Assembly: GCF_902499115.1 (NCBI RefSeq)
Contig: NZ_CABVPN010000023.1
Location: forward strand, 62,001 to 126,000
Length of the DNA: 64,000 nt
Direction of reading: 5' to 3'
Source: Burkholderia diffusa
Lineage (GTDB): Bacteria > Pseudomonadota > Gammaproteobacteria > Burkholderiales > Burkholderiaceae
Positions 17,213 through 25,194 of the stretch are shown here, piece after piece. How positions within the stretch are numbered: the first letter of the stretch is position 1; each line of letters begins with the position of its first letter. Position numbers and translations under genes: made by a program. The notes under the pieces are model-generated. The model was given only the letters and a program-made list of their open reading frames with translations, was not told where the DNA came from and did no database searches.

Positions 17213-17619
17213 GGGAGGGGCAATGAATCGGCCCGCGTCGCTCTGACGCGCGCCGCTGTGGGCAAGCGATGCTGGCGTCAACGACGTTTTTCCCTCGTTT
17301 CAGGCGGGATGACGCTATTCGAGGGTTCTCAGTCAAATGCGCCTTCCGGGATCTCAGTCATTGCTTCGTCATACCGAAGCCGCCGAGCTTCTCTTTTACC
17401 TCGGCGGCAATTGCGCATAAAAAAGGTTCATCGCGGAATTTCGGGGAACGCCGGGGAGGAACGTCGGTGTTCGGCCACCAAGGGACTGTCGCGACTGCCG
17501 TCCCATGACATTCGAACGGCGACTGGTCTCCGCTAAGCGTCATTAAGGCTCGAAAAGATCTGTCTGACCGGCAGGGTCCGGCTGCCCGCAGAGATTAGGC
17601 TGGCTTTCGGCGAGCCGAA
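17213..17619. other. Non-coding stretch, left boundary of a less GC-rich block
   Basis: About 400 bases with no supported gene. A 61-codon minus-strand frame at 17358-17543 has no initiation signal or recognisable domain. Base composition shifts here from the very GC-rich glc/nitronate genes to a more even mix that continues to about 23.2 kb. Confidence 0.4.
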
Positions 17620-17876
17620 TTAGCGTTGCTGCGTGCCGGACTGATTCGCAGCCTGGCGCTGCGAGGCCATTTGTTCCGCTTGCAATCGGGCTTCAGCCTT
17701 CTGCAGCCGCGCCGGGTACTCTACATCGTCAGGGATGGGGTTGTAGCCGGCGCGTTCAAGGTTGGTGAGTTCGGCACGCACTTGTGCGCGCGTGAGCGGC
17801 GCGACAGTCTGGGCGAACGAAGCAACGGAAATGAGGCAAGCAAGGCAAGTGCAGCCGCCACGAAAATCTGTTTCAT
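17620..17876 (-). pseudogene. DUF4148-family small secreted protein, frameshifted
   Basis: From the ATG at 17876 the frame encodes a signal peptide MKQIFVAAALALLAS and then loses register. In the next frame the typical DUF4148 sequence continues: VASFAQTVAPLTRAQVRAEL, TNLERAGYNPIPDDVEYPAR, LQKAEARLQAEQMASQRQAA and a TAA stop at 17620-17622. The total of 257 bases is one short of 86 codons, so one base is missing near codon 16, where TCATTTCCG could have been TCATTTTCCG. No alternative in-frame start for the second part was found. DUF4148 proteins are small, periplasmic, abundant in Burkholderia and of unknown function. This is either a real loss of function, a switchable T run, or a sequencing error. 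Confidence 0.8.
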
Positions 17877-18014
17877 CACATACCTATTTTTTTGGCGTCG
17901 GTTCATCTGAAGTACTGCTAGAAGCGTCAAAGTATATGCGCCAAAATCTAAGTATTTACCCGTATTCTAACAACAGTACATTGCGAAGCGCACAATTCTC
18001 GCGCCTGACAGTCC

Positions 18015-18965
18015 TCAAATGGAGCGCAGGAAGGCAGCAGACACGCCCAGCCGAAGGTCCGAAGAAAGGTTGCGCGACCGCGCGATCTCCTTGGTGAGCT
18101 GCATCACCGTGCGGCACGCCAGCGTCAGTTCGCCGTGGGGCGACATGGCCAGCGCAATGAAGCGCGACACGGTCGGCTCAACCACCATTGACGCCTGCAA
18201 CCGACATTCCTTTTCAAGATTGGCAATCGCGTAAGGTCCGAGCAATGCGTAGATGCCGCCGTCTGCCACGATGTGTCCCTGCAGACTCAACGAGTCGGCT
18301 TCTGCCGCGAAATTCAGGCAGACCCGGTGTTCCCCCGCGATTTGTTCGAGCCGATCGCGCCAGCTATTGGGGCGACAGAAAAAGACGAGGGGAATTCCGT
18401 CGAGCCTGGAAAAAGCAACCGTGGAGTCTTTGGTCAAAGGATCGCCTTCCGCGCCGACCAGGTAGGTCGCCGCCTCGACCAGATACTCGTCCCCGTTTTT
18501 CGGCGTCGGGCTATTTCGGAAAAGGATCGCAAGGTCAACACTTCCGTTTTCCAACCACGTATCCAACACCGCCCCTTGGCCCTCTCGCACCTGCAACTGC
18601 ACCAAGGGAAAGCGCTCTCGAAGACGATGGTACAAGGTGCTGACCAGCGGATGAGCGGTGGACGGCAAGATTCCGAGTCTGACCACGCCGATTGGCTCAC
18701 TCGCCGAACTGCGGATGTCGTTGGACAACTGCTCCGTGCTGGCAAGCCACGTCCTGACGCGCGGCGCAATCCGCGCTCCCAAATCGGTCAACACCACGCC
18801 GCGCCCTGTGCGTTGAAACAAACGACCGCCGCAGTACTGCTCAAGCTCGACGATCTGACGACTGATATGCGGCTGGCTGGTCCCGTATGCCACGGCCGCC
18901 TTGCTCAAGCTGCCGAGTTCCGCCGCGTCGATAAACAGCTTCCAAGCCGCGTAGTCCACTGCCAA
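18015..18965 (-). CDS. LysR-family transcriptional regulator
   Basis: 316 residues. The helix-turn-helix is at 1-60 (LFIDAAELGSLSKAAVAYGT, SQPHISRQIVELEQYCGGRL), followed by a LysR substrate-binding domain from about residue 90 (VVRLGILPSTAHPLVSTLYH). It is divergent from the DapA-family gene and presumably controls the lyase, transporter and porin to its right. The coinducer is unknown, but the neighbouring genes point to a small carboxylic or sugar acid. Codon choice is less GC-biased than in the flanking clusters. Confidence 0.9.
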   Translation of the reverse strand: MAVDYAAWKLFIDAAELGSLSKAAVAYGTSQPHISRQIVELEQYCGGRLFQRTGRGVVLTDLGARIAPRVRTWLASTEQLSNDIRSSASEPIGVVRLGILPSTAHPLVSTLYHRLRERFPLVQLQVREGQGAVLDTWLENGSVDLAILFRNSPTPKNGDEYLVEAATYLVGAEGDPLTKDSTVAFSRLDGIPLVFFCRPNSWRDRLEQIAGEHRVCLNFAAEADSLSLQGHIVADGGIYALLGPYAIANLEKECRLQASMVVEPTVSRFIALAMSPHGELTLACRTVMQLTKEIARSRNLSSDLRLGVSAAFLRSI

Positions 18966-19139
18966 GCCTCAATAAGATATGTCAAATAAGTATAGCTGAA
19001 ATGTGCGATTAGGCAGTTCCCGCATAAATCGGTCATCCCTACACTGCAACGCATGCACCGTTGTTCCAGCTTGATGCGAAACGAGCAGCGGGCTCTCCTC
19101 TCGGAAAGAGGAGTGGAAAAGCTCACATTTGGAGACGTT

Positions 19140-20063
19140 ATGAAAGCGATCGATCTGCGCGGTTTGGTCCCGGCACCCGTTACCCCCTTCACCCGCGATG
19201 GAGCGGTGGACCACGCAGCAATTCAACGACTGGGTTCCTGGCTCGGCAGCATCGAAGGCGTTAAAGGTCTGACGGTGCTCGGCCACGCTGGCGAAGGCAC
19301 GTTCATGACGCAGAAAGAACAGGCCCAAGTCATTGAAAGCTTCGTGAAGTCCGTCGATGGCAAGATCCCGGTCATCGCCGGTATCACGCTCGAAGGTACG
19401 CAAGTCGCCGTGGACGAAGCGAAGCGCGCTGTCGAGGCGGGCGCGTCGGCCGGTCTGGTGTATCCGTCGCACGGCTGGCTGCGCTTCGGCTACCAGAAGG
19501 GTGCACCGCAAGACCGCTACCGTGCGATCTACGAAGGCAGCGGCCTGCCGCTCATCCTGTTCCAGTACCCGGATGCCACCAAGGCGACCTACAACCTCGA
19601 AACGCAGCTGGAAATCGCCGCACAACCGGGCGTCTTTGCGATGAAAAACGGCGTGCGCAATATGCGTCGCTGGGACGTTGAGATCCCCATCATCCGCCGC
19701 GAGCGCCCGGACCTGCAAATCCTGACCTGCCACGACGAGTATCTGCTCCACACGATGTTCGACGTCGACGGCGCGCTCGTCGGCTACGGCGGACTGGCTC
19801 CCGAGCCGCTCATCGAACTGATCAAGGCAGGCAAGGCGAAAGACTATCAGGCCGCGCGCGCGATCCATGATCGCCTGTTGCCGGTGACGCGCAACGTGTA
19901 CCACCGTGGCTCGCACATGGAAGGCACCGTGGCACTCAAGCACGGTCTCGTGGCGCGCGGCATCCTCGAGCACGCCACGGTGCGTTCGCCGTTGCTGCCG
20001 CTCGCAGAAGGCGCGGACGTTGAAATCGCAGACGCGCTTCGTTCGGCAGGCCTCGTTGACTGA
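19140..20063 (+). CDS. Dihydrodipicolinate synthase (DapA)-family lyase/aldolase
   Basis: 307 residues from the ATG at 19140, with GGAG 7 bases upstream. The class I aldolase barrel shows the Schiff-base Lys169 in GVFAMKNGVRN and the conserved Tyr143 in LILFQYPDATK; the phosphate/carboxylate-binding loop is VLGHAGEGTFMTQKE, where biosynthetic DapA would have GTTGE. Members act on pyruvate-derived substrates (KDG aldolase, keto-deoxy acid dehydratase, N-acetylneuraminate lyase). It is almost certainly not the lysine-biosynthetic enzyme, because it sits with a LysR regulator, an MFS permease and a porin. The true substrate cannot be read from sequence. Confidence 0.88.
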   Translation: MKAIDLRGLVPAPVTPFTRDGAVDHAAIQRLGSWLGSIEGVKGLTVLGHAGEGTFMTQKEQAQVIESFVKSVDGKIPVIAGITLEGTQVAVDEAKRAVEAGASAGLVYPSHGWLRFGYQKGAPQDRYRAIYEGSGLPLILFQYPDATKATYNLETQLEIAAQPGVFAMKNGVRNMRRWDVEIPIIRRERPDLQILTCHDEYLLHTMFDVDGALVGYGGLAPEPLIELIKAGKAKDYQAARAIHDRLLPVTRNVYHRGSHMEGTVALKHGLVARGILEHATVRSPLLPLAEGADVEIADALRSAGLVD

Positions 20064-20097
20064 CGCAGGCGCGGCGCATTCATAGCCGTTATGACGC

Positions 20098-20123
20098 TAG
20101 CGAAGCGCCGCCCCGCTTCGCTA
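20098..20123 (+). terminator. Hairpin between the DapA-family gene and the MFS gene
   Basis: TAGCGAAGCG and CGCTTCGCTA form a perfect 10-bp stem with a 6-base loop, followed directly by the palindrome TCAGCGCTGA. There is no U run, so it may act as an attenuator or mRNA processing signal within the 237-base gap. Confidence 0.5.
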
Positions 20124-20300
20124 TCAGCGCTGAGCACCAACAGCGACCCGCGAGACTCATTTCGCTCGTCGCCATAACAGGATCGGGAAACGACCGCAAA
20201 AAGCACCGACTTCGCGAAAAAACACGAAAGGAACGCGAACGGTGCTTCAAAACAAGAAGAAAACCGAAGGCCCATAAAATGCAGCTATTCAGGAGACAGC

Positions 20301-21743
20301 ATGAATACCCCTTCGACCGCCTACGGCGTCGGCCCTGGTCAATCCCTGAGCGAAACGCGTCCCGTGAGCGAGCAACTGCGTGCTGCGAACCTGCTGTTCC
20401 GCATCGAAAACGTGCCGTTCTGCAAGTGGCACACCAAAGCACGTATCGTCATGGGCAGCGCGACGCTCTTTGACGCATTCGACGCACTTTCGCTTGCTTT
20501 TGTCCTGCCTGTACTGCTGGGGCTTTGGCATCTTTCTCCGGGCCAGATCGGCGTGCTGATCGCCTCCGGCTATCTTGGCCAGGTCGTAGGCGCGTTGGTC
20601 TTCGGTTGGCTTGCCGAGCGCTTGGGGCGTGTGCCGAGCGCCACAATCACTGTGGGCGTCATGTCAGCCATGAGCGTGGTATGCGCCTTCGCCGGCAGCT
20701 TCCATATGCTGTTTCTGATGCGCTTCCTGCAGGGCATCGGCGTGGGAGGAGAAGTGCCCGTGGCCGCCACGTACATCAACGAGCTGTCTCAAGCGCATGG
20801 CCGGGGGCGTTTCTTCATTCTGTACGAACTCATTTTCCCGTTGGGTCTGCTCGCGGCAGCGCAGCTCGGTGCGTTCATTGTCCCCACCTTCGGTTGGGAA
20901 TATATGTTCCTGATCGGGGGGATTCCTGGCATCGTCGTAGCGATCCTGATCGCACGCCTTCCGGAATCGCCGCGGTGGCTCATATCACGTGGTCGTTTCG
21001 ATAAAGCTGAACGCATCATCGAGCGGCTAGAGTCAAGCACGACGAAGCGCAACCTTGATACGCAGACGCAGAAGGCCGAGGTCGACGAGCGCGTGGTGGG
21101 CCTGCTGAACGGTCTCCAGTCCAGGCAGAAAGGAACTTGGAAAGAACTCTTCTCGCCGTTTTACCGAGGACGCACCATCGTCGTGTGGTTACTTTGGGCG
21201 AGTTCCTATTTCGTGGCCAATGGCATCAACAACTGGCTGCCAAGCCTCTACAAGACGGTCTACCATCTGTCGCTGCAAGAGTCGCTTCATATGGCGTCCA
21301 TCTCGAACGTCCTGAGCACATGCGGGGTGCTTGCTTGCGCGTTGCTGATTGATCGGGTAGGGCGCCGCCGCTGGGCCATGGCCTGCTTCATCGTCAGTGG
21401 AATCCTGCTCGCCACTCTGGGCATTCATGGCGCAGGCAGCGCATGGTCCGTGATGTTCCTGGGTTCGTCGGCCTACGCTGTGATGGCGACCACGACTGTA
21501 CTTCTGTACCTGTACACCCCTGAAATCTATCCGACCCGCATGCGTGCGATCGGTACTGGTCTCGCAACGTCCTGGCTGCGAGCCGCTTCTGCTGCCGCGC
21601 CCGCGATCGTCGGCGTCGTATTGACCGGGAAAGGCATCGCTGCGGTATTCATCATGTTTGCCGTGGTCAGTGTTGTGGGCTTCTTCGTCGCCACACGAAT
21701 GGTGGAGACGACCAATCGCGCGCTCGAAGAGATTTCCCCGTAA
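20301..21743 (+). CDS. MFS transporter (sugar-porter/AAHS-like)
   Basis: 480 residues; AGGAGA lies 4 bases before the ATG. Twelve membrane segments are expected. The first begins about residue 55 after an unusually long soluble N-terminus. The MFS signature loop is GWLAERLGRVPSATI (between helices 2 and 3), GRFLQG-type sequence occurs as MRFLQGIGVGGEVPVAATYI, and ARLPESPRWLISRGR ends the first half, as in the sugar-porter and aromatic-acid families. The second half has YLYTPEIYPTRMRAIGTGLA. It probably imports the substrate of the adjacent DapA-family enzyme as an H+ symporter. Confidence 0.9.
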   Translation: MNTPSTAYGVGPGQSLSETRPVSEQLRAANLLFRIENVPFCKWHTKARIVMGSATLFDAFDALSLAFVLPVLLGLWHLSPGQIGVLIASGYLGQVVGALVFGWLAERLGRVPSATITVGVMSAMSVVCAFAGSFHMLFLMRFLQGIGVGGEVPVAATYINELSQAHGRGRFFILYELIFPLGLLAAAQLGAFIVPTFGWEYMFLIGGIPGIVVAILIARLPESPRWLISRGRFDKAERIIERLESSTTKRNLDTQTQKAEVDERVVGLLNGLQSRQKGTWKELFSPFYRGRTIVVWLLWASSYFVANGINNWLPSLYKTVYHLSLQESLHMASISNVLSTCGVLACALLIDRVGRRRWAMACFIVSGILLATLGIHGAGSAWSVMFLGSSAYAVMATTTVLLYLYTPEIYPTRMRAIGTGLATSWLRAASAAAPAIVGVVLTGKGIAAVFIMFAVVSVVGFFVATRMVETTNRALEEISP

Positions 21744-21759
21744 CCACTTGCATCATGAC

Positions 21760-21795
21760 GGCTCCTTCTCCTGGGATGACTCAGGGGAAGGAGCC
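21760..21795 (+). terminator. Hairpin after the MFS gene
   Basis: GGCTCCTTCTCCTG pairs with CAGGGGAAGGAGCC over 14 bp with one G-U pair and an 8-base loop, 17 bases after the stop at 21743. No clear U tract follows, so it may be a partial terminator before the porin gene. Confidence 0.6.
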
Positions 21796-21930
21796 CCCTC
21801 ACTCGTCACACCGTTAGCTTCAGCGACATGCTAGCAAGAAGCGTCATTGCTTCAAAGGCTATCCATCAGTACTACTACGGGATGCCACAAGAAGAAGTCG
21901 TTCACAAGAATATGAATGGAGACAACCGAA

Positions 21931-23004
21931 ATGGAAAAGACAAATCGGGTCAAGGTCCGGCTTCGTGCGCGGAAAGTTGTAGGTACGCTTGGGATGACGG
22001 CAATTTTCGGTTCAGCTCTGGCATTGACGCCTGACGATGCACACGCAGATAGCGGCTCGCAGGTCCAGCTTTATGGGCTCGTTGGTACCTACGTCGGGAG
22101 TGTCAAACGTAGCGACACGCCTCAGTCTGCGGTACTGATGGGGAGCGGAGGACTGACCACTTCGTTCTGGGGCGTCCGCGGCAAGGAAGACCTCGGCGGC
22201 GGCCTCAGCGCCATCTTTGCCCTTGAGAGCTTTTTCCAGCCGCAAAACGGCGCGCAGGGCCGCAACGCGACAGACCCGTTCTGGTCGCGCAATGCCTACG
22301 TGGGCTTTAACGGGGATTTCGGCCAGGTGACCTTCGGGCGGCAGCGGAACCCGACCTATACAGCAGAATCCCTCGTCAATCCATTCGGATCATCAGTCGT
22401 CTTTTCACCGCTCGTCGTCCAGACGTTCGTGGCCAATTATGGCGGCACGATCATCGGCGACACGGTGTGGAATAACACCGCCAAATACACGACCCCAAAC
22501 TTCAAGGGTTTCGGCGCGACAGTCATCTACGGCCTTGGCGGCGTTGCGGGTTCGCCTGGCATCGGTAACCTCGGGGTTCACTTGACTTATCAAGGGCACG
22601 GTCTCACGGCCGTGCTGTCCGGCCAGCGCGTGCGGTATACCGCAGCAGGGCCGCTCGGCGCGCAGTACGCATATCTCGCGGGTGCAGCCTACGACTTCAA
22701 GCTCGTGACGCTCTACGGGGCCTGGGCGATGACAAGTGACGTGAGTACGCCGACAGGCAGCCACACGTACGAAGCAGGGTTGTCGATCCCTTTCTCACCG
22801 GCCGACTTCCTGCTTGCAGAGTGGGCACGTACGCAACGGTCCGGACCTACTCATGCGACCAACAGCTTTCGCAACACCGCCTCTCTCGGTTACGACCACC
22901 TGCTCTCCAAACGGACGGACATTTACGCGATTTACACTTACGACAAGCTGAGCGCCCGTCCCACCGGCAATACGTTTGCGGTCGGCGTTCGTCATACGTT
23001 CTAA
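21931..23004 (+). CDS. Gram-negative trimeric porin
   Basis: 357 residues from the ATG at 21931, chosen over the ATG at 21916 because GGAGA sits 8 bases before it. A signal peptide ending near DDAHA precedes the mature start DSGSQVQLYGLVGTYVGSVK, the usual first strand of Burkholderia/Neisseria porins (Porin_4 family). Further hallmarks are SFWGVRGKEDLGGGLSAIF, NAYVGFNGDFGQVTFGRQRN and the C-terminal strand FAVGVRHTF ending in Phe, needed for outer-membrane assembly. It is the last gene of the LysR-DapA-MFS set, so it may be a specific channel for the same substrate. Confidence 0.92.
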   Translation: MEKTNRVKVRLRARKVVGTLGMTAIFGSALALTPDDAHADSGSQVQLYGLVGTYVGSVKRSDTPQSAVLMGSGGLTTSFWGVRGKEDLGGGLSAIFALESFFQPQNGAQGRNATDPFWSRNAYVGFNGDFGQVTFGRQRNPTYTAESLVNPFGSSVVFSPLVVQTFVANYGGTIIGDTVWNNTAKYTTPNFKGFGATVIYGLGGVAGSPGIGNLGVHLTYQGHGLTAVLSGQRVRYTAAGPLGAQYAYLAGAAYDFKLVTLYGAWAMTSDVSTPTGSHTYEAGLSIPFSPADFLLAEWARTQRSGPTHATNSFRNTASLGYDHLLSKRTDIYAIYTYDKLSARPTGNTFAVGVRHTF

Positions 23005-23248
23005 CTCCGAACCCAGTCTGCATTACCCGCAAGATTGGACTCAGCGCACCATTCCACCCGGTCCGTGAGACGTTCGGGAGGAGAGAGCCGCTTTGATGAG
23101 CCTGCTCTGGGATGCGGTGTGCTTGGTGCGCACCAACTCTGCCGGCCAATGCCGCTTGTACTCTCGAAAGCGGCCGTTTTCATTACGTGAGCCTGAACGG
23201 CAACTCCGGGTCGGCAAGCGACGTCCACGGAAATCCACGAAGAACCAT

Positions 23249-23270
23249 AAAAAAGCCCGCCGAAGCGGGC
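23249..23270 (-). terminator. Terminator of the galactoside transport operon
   Basis: On the minus strand GCCCGC, loop TTCG, GCGGGC is followed by TTTTTT. It lies about 57 bases beyond the last permease stop at 23327. Confidence 0.85.
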
Positions 23271-23326
23271 AATCCTCTCGATGAAGAGGGGGAGATCCGA
23301 ATCCGCGATCGGCGGTCAGGGCGCGT

Positions 23327-24178
23327 TCACCCTTTGGTCGCCCCGAACGTCAGCCCCGCGACGAAATGCTTCTGCATCGCGAAGAACATCGCGACCGACG
23401 GCAACGCAGCGAGAATCGACCCGGCCGAGACAAGGTTCCACGACGTCGTCCATTGCCCCTTCAGCGCCGCGACCCCCGCCGTGATCGGCGCGGCCTCGTC
23501 GCCTTGCGTGAGACACAGCGCCCAGAAGTAATCGTTCCACACGAACGTGAACACGAGAATCGCAAGCGCGGCCAACGCCGGCCGGATCAACGGCAACACG
23601 ATCCGCCAGAACACCGTCCACTCGCCGGCCCCTTCGATCCGTGCCGCCTCGATCAGCTCGAACGGCAACTGCTTGATGAAATTCCGCAGAAACAGCGTGC
23701 AGAACCCCGTCTGAAACGCGACGTGAAAGAGAATCAACGCCTCGACCGTATTGAATACTCCAAGCCTGAGCGACAAATCACGCACGGGAATCATCAACAC
23801 CTGCACGGGCACGAAATTCCCCGCGACGAACGTCCCGAACAACGCGGTATTCCCGCGAAACCGGTAAGTCGCCAGCGCGAACCCGGCCATCGCGGCAAGC
23901 GCGATCGACCCGAGCACCGACGGCACCGTGATCTGCACGCTGTTCCAGAAGTAATGCAGCATCGGCGACGTGGTCAGCGCGTCGCGATAGTTCTCGATCA
24001 TCGAGAAGTGCCGCGGCCAGCCCCAGTAGTGACCTTCGACCAGTTCCTCGGTCGAGCGCACCGACGTGACGAACACCGCGATCATCGGCAGCAGCCAGAT
24101 CAGCAGCGCAACGGGCAGCGACAACTTGTACAGCCTGCGCGAGACAGGCTTCCATTGAGCAACGGGAGTCGGAAACAT
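23327..24178 (-). CDS. Carbohydrate ABC transporter permease (MalG type)
   Basis: 283 residues using the ATG at 24178 (MFPTPVAQWKPVSRRLYKLS); a GTG three codons earlier is possible. The binding-protein-dependent permease domain holds six membrane segments and the EAA loop EAARIEGAGEWTVFWRIVLP, which docks on the ATPase. It pairs with the next gene upstream as the MalF/MalG heterodimer of a CUT1-type sugar importer. It is the last gene of the operon and is followed by a terminator. Confidence 0.93.
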   Translation of the reverse strand: MFPTPVAQWKPVSRRLYKLSLPVALLIWLLPMIAVFVTSVRSTEELVEGHYWGWPRHFSMIENYRDALTTSPMLHYFWNSVQITVPSVLGSIALAAMAGFALATYRFRGNTALFGTFVAGNFVPVQVLMIPVRDLSLRLGVFNTVEALILFHVAFQTGFCTLFLRNFIKQLPFELIEAARIEGAGEWTVFWRIVLPLIRPALAALAILVFTFVWNDYFWALCLTQGDEAAPITAGVAALKGQWTTSWNLVSAGSILAALPSVAMFFAMQKHFVAGLTFGATKG

Positions 24179-24195
24179 GATGGCCACCGGTCAGG

Positions 24196-25140
24196 TTATT
24201 GCTCGTTGCGCAGCATGCGGCGCAACTGGAACACGATGTAGACGAGCATGATCGCGAACAGCACGACCGCGATCGACGCGGAATAGCCGAGCCGGTAGTA
24301 CTTGATCGCCTGGTCGTACATGTAATACGCGAGCACGGTCGAGCTCTCGAACGGGCCGCCGCTCGTCATCACCGAGATCAGGTCGAAGCTGCGCAACGCG
24401 CCGATCACCGTGACGACGATCGCCATGAACGTGGTCGGCCGCAACTGCGGCAGCACCACGTGCCACAACAGCGCGAAGCCGCGCGCGCCTTCCATCCGCG
24501 CGGCTTCGATCTGCTCCGGGTTCACCGACGTGAGGCCGGTGAGGTACAGGATCATGCAGTACGCGGTTTGCGGCCACAGCGCGGCGAACACGATGCCGAA
24601 CGTCGCATAGCGCGCATCGCCGAGCACCGGGATGCCGTGTCCGGCGATCAGCGCGAGCAGCCCGAAGGTCGGATCGTAGAACCACGAGAAGATCAGGCCG
24701 ACGACCACGCCGGACAACACGAACGGTGCGAAGAACAGCGACTTCACGAGCCGGATGCCGGCGACCGCCTGGTTCAGGTACAGCGCGAGCGCGAGGCCGA
24801 GCGGCGGCGCGAGCATGAACAGCGCGAGCCAGATCACGTTGTTGCGCAGCGCGGTGTAGAACGTCGGCGCGTGCAGCAGCTCGGCGTAGTTCGCGAGACC
24901 AACGAACGTGCGCTCGGTCATCCCGTCCCAGTTGCAGAGGCTCAGCCACAGCGTGGACAGGATCGGCCAGACCACATAGACGGCAACCATTGCGCACGCG
25001 GGCGCCAGAAAGAACCACGCGGCGCGCCGTTGCCGCCGCGCGGTTGGCGACGGCCGGCGCGCGCGCAGTGCGGCGGGCGACCTGCCGGCCGGCGGCGCGG
25101 CAGGCGTTTCGACGGGTCTGGACGTGATCGGACTGGACAC
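24196..25140 (-). CDS. Carbohydrate ABC transporter permease (MalF type), GTG start
   Basis: 314 residues. I chose the GTG at 25140 because a perfect AGGAGG (25147-25152 on the plus strand as CCTCCT) lies 6 bases upstream; the ATG at 25170 has no such signal. A proline/alanine-rich cytoplasmic N-terminus (about 45 residues) precedes six membrane segments beginning AAWFFLAPACAMVAVYVVWP. The EAA loop is EAARMEGARGFALLWHVVLP. It forms the membrane channel with the MalG-type partner 17 bases downstream. Confidence 0.92.
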   Translation of the reverse strand: MSSPITSRPVETPAAPPAGRSPAALRARRPSPTARRQRRAAWFFLAPACAMVAVYVVWPILSTLWLSLCNWDGMTERTFVGLANYAELLHAPTFYTALRNNVIWLALFMLAPPLGLALALYLNQAVAGIRLVKSLFFAPFVLSGVVVGLIFSWFYDPTFGLLALIAGHGIPVLGDARYATFGIVFAALWPQTAYCMILYLTGLTSVNPEQIEAARMEGARGFALLWHVVLPQLRPTTFMAIVVTVIGALRSFDLISVMTSGGPFESSTVLAYYMYDQAIKYYRLGYSASIAVVLFAIMLVYIVFQLRRMLRNEQ

Positions 25141-25160
25141 GGCAAGCCTCCTGGGCGGAC

Positions 25161-25181
25161 GCGGCGGCACTGTGCCGCCGC
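25161..25181 (-). other. Intercistronic hairpin after the binding-protein gene
   Basis: GCGGCGGCA and TGCCGCCGC form a 9-bp GC stem with a 3-base loop in the 54 bases between the binding-protein stop and the permease GTG. Such hairpins after binding-protein genes often stabilise the upstream mRNA and lower permease expression. Confidence 0.6.
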
Positions 25182-25194
25182 AGGGGTCACGCGG

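Noticed and set aside
17358..17543. 61-codon minus-strand frame in the 17.2-17.6 kb gap
   Set aside because: No ribosome binding site, no homology I recognise; listed only as part of a non-coding stretch.
19140..20063. Assignment as lysine-biosynthetic DapA
   Set aside because: The active-site loop differs and the gene is in a transport/porin cluster with its own LysR regulator.
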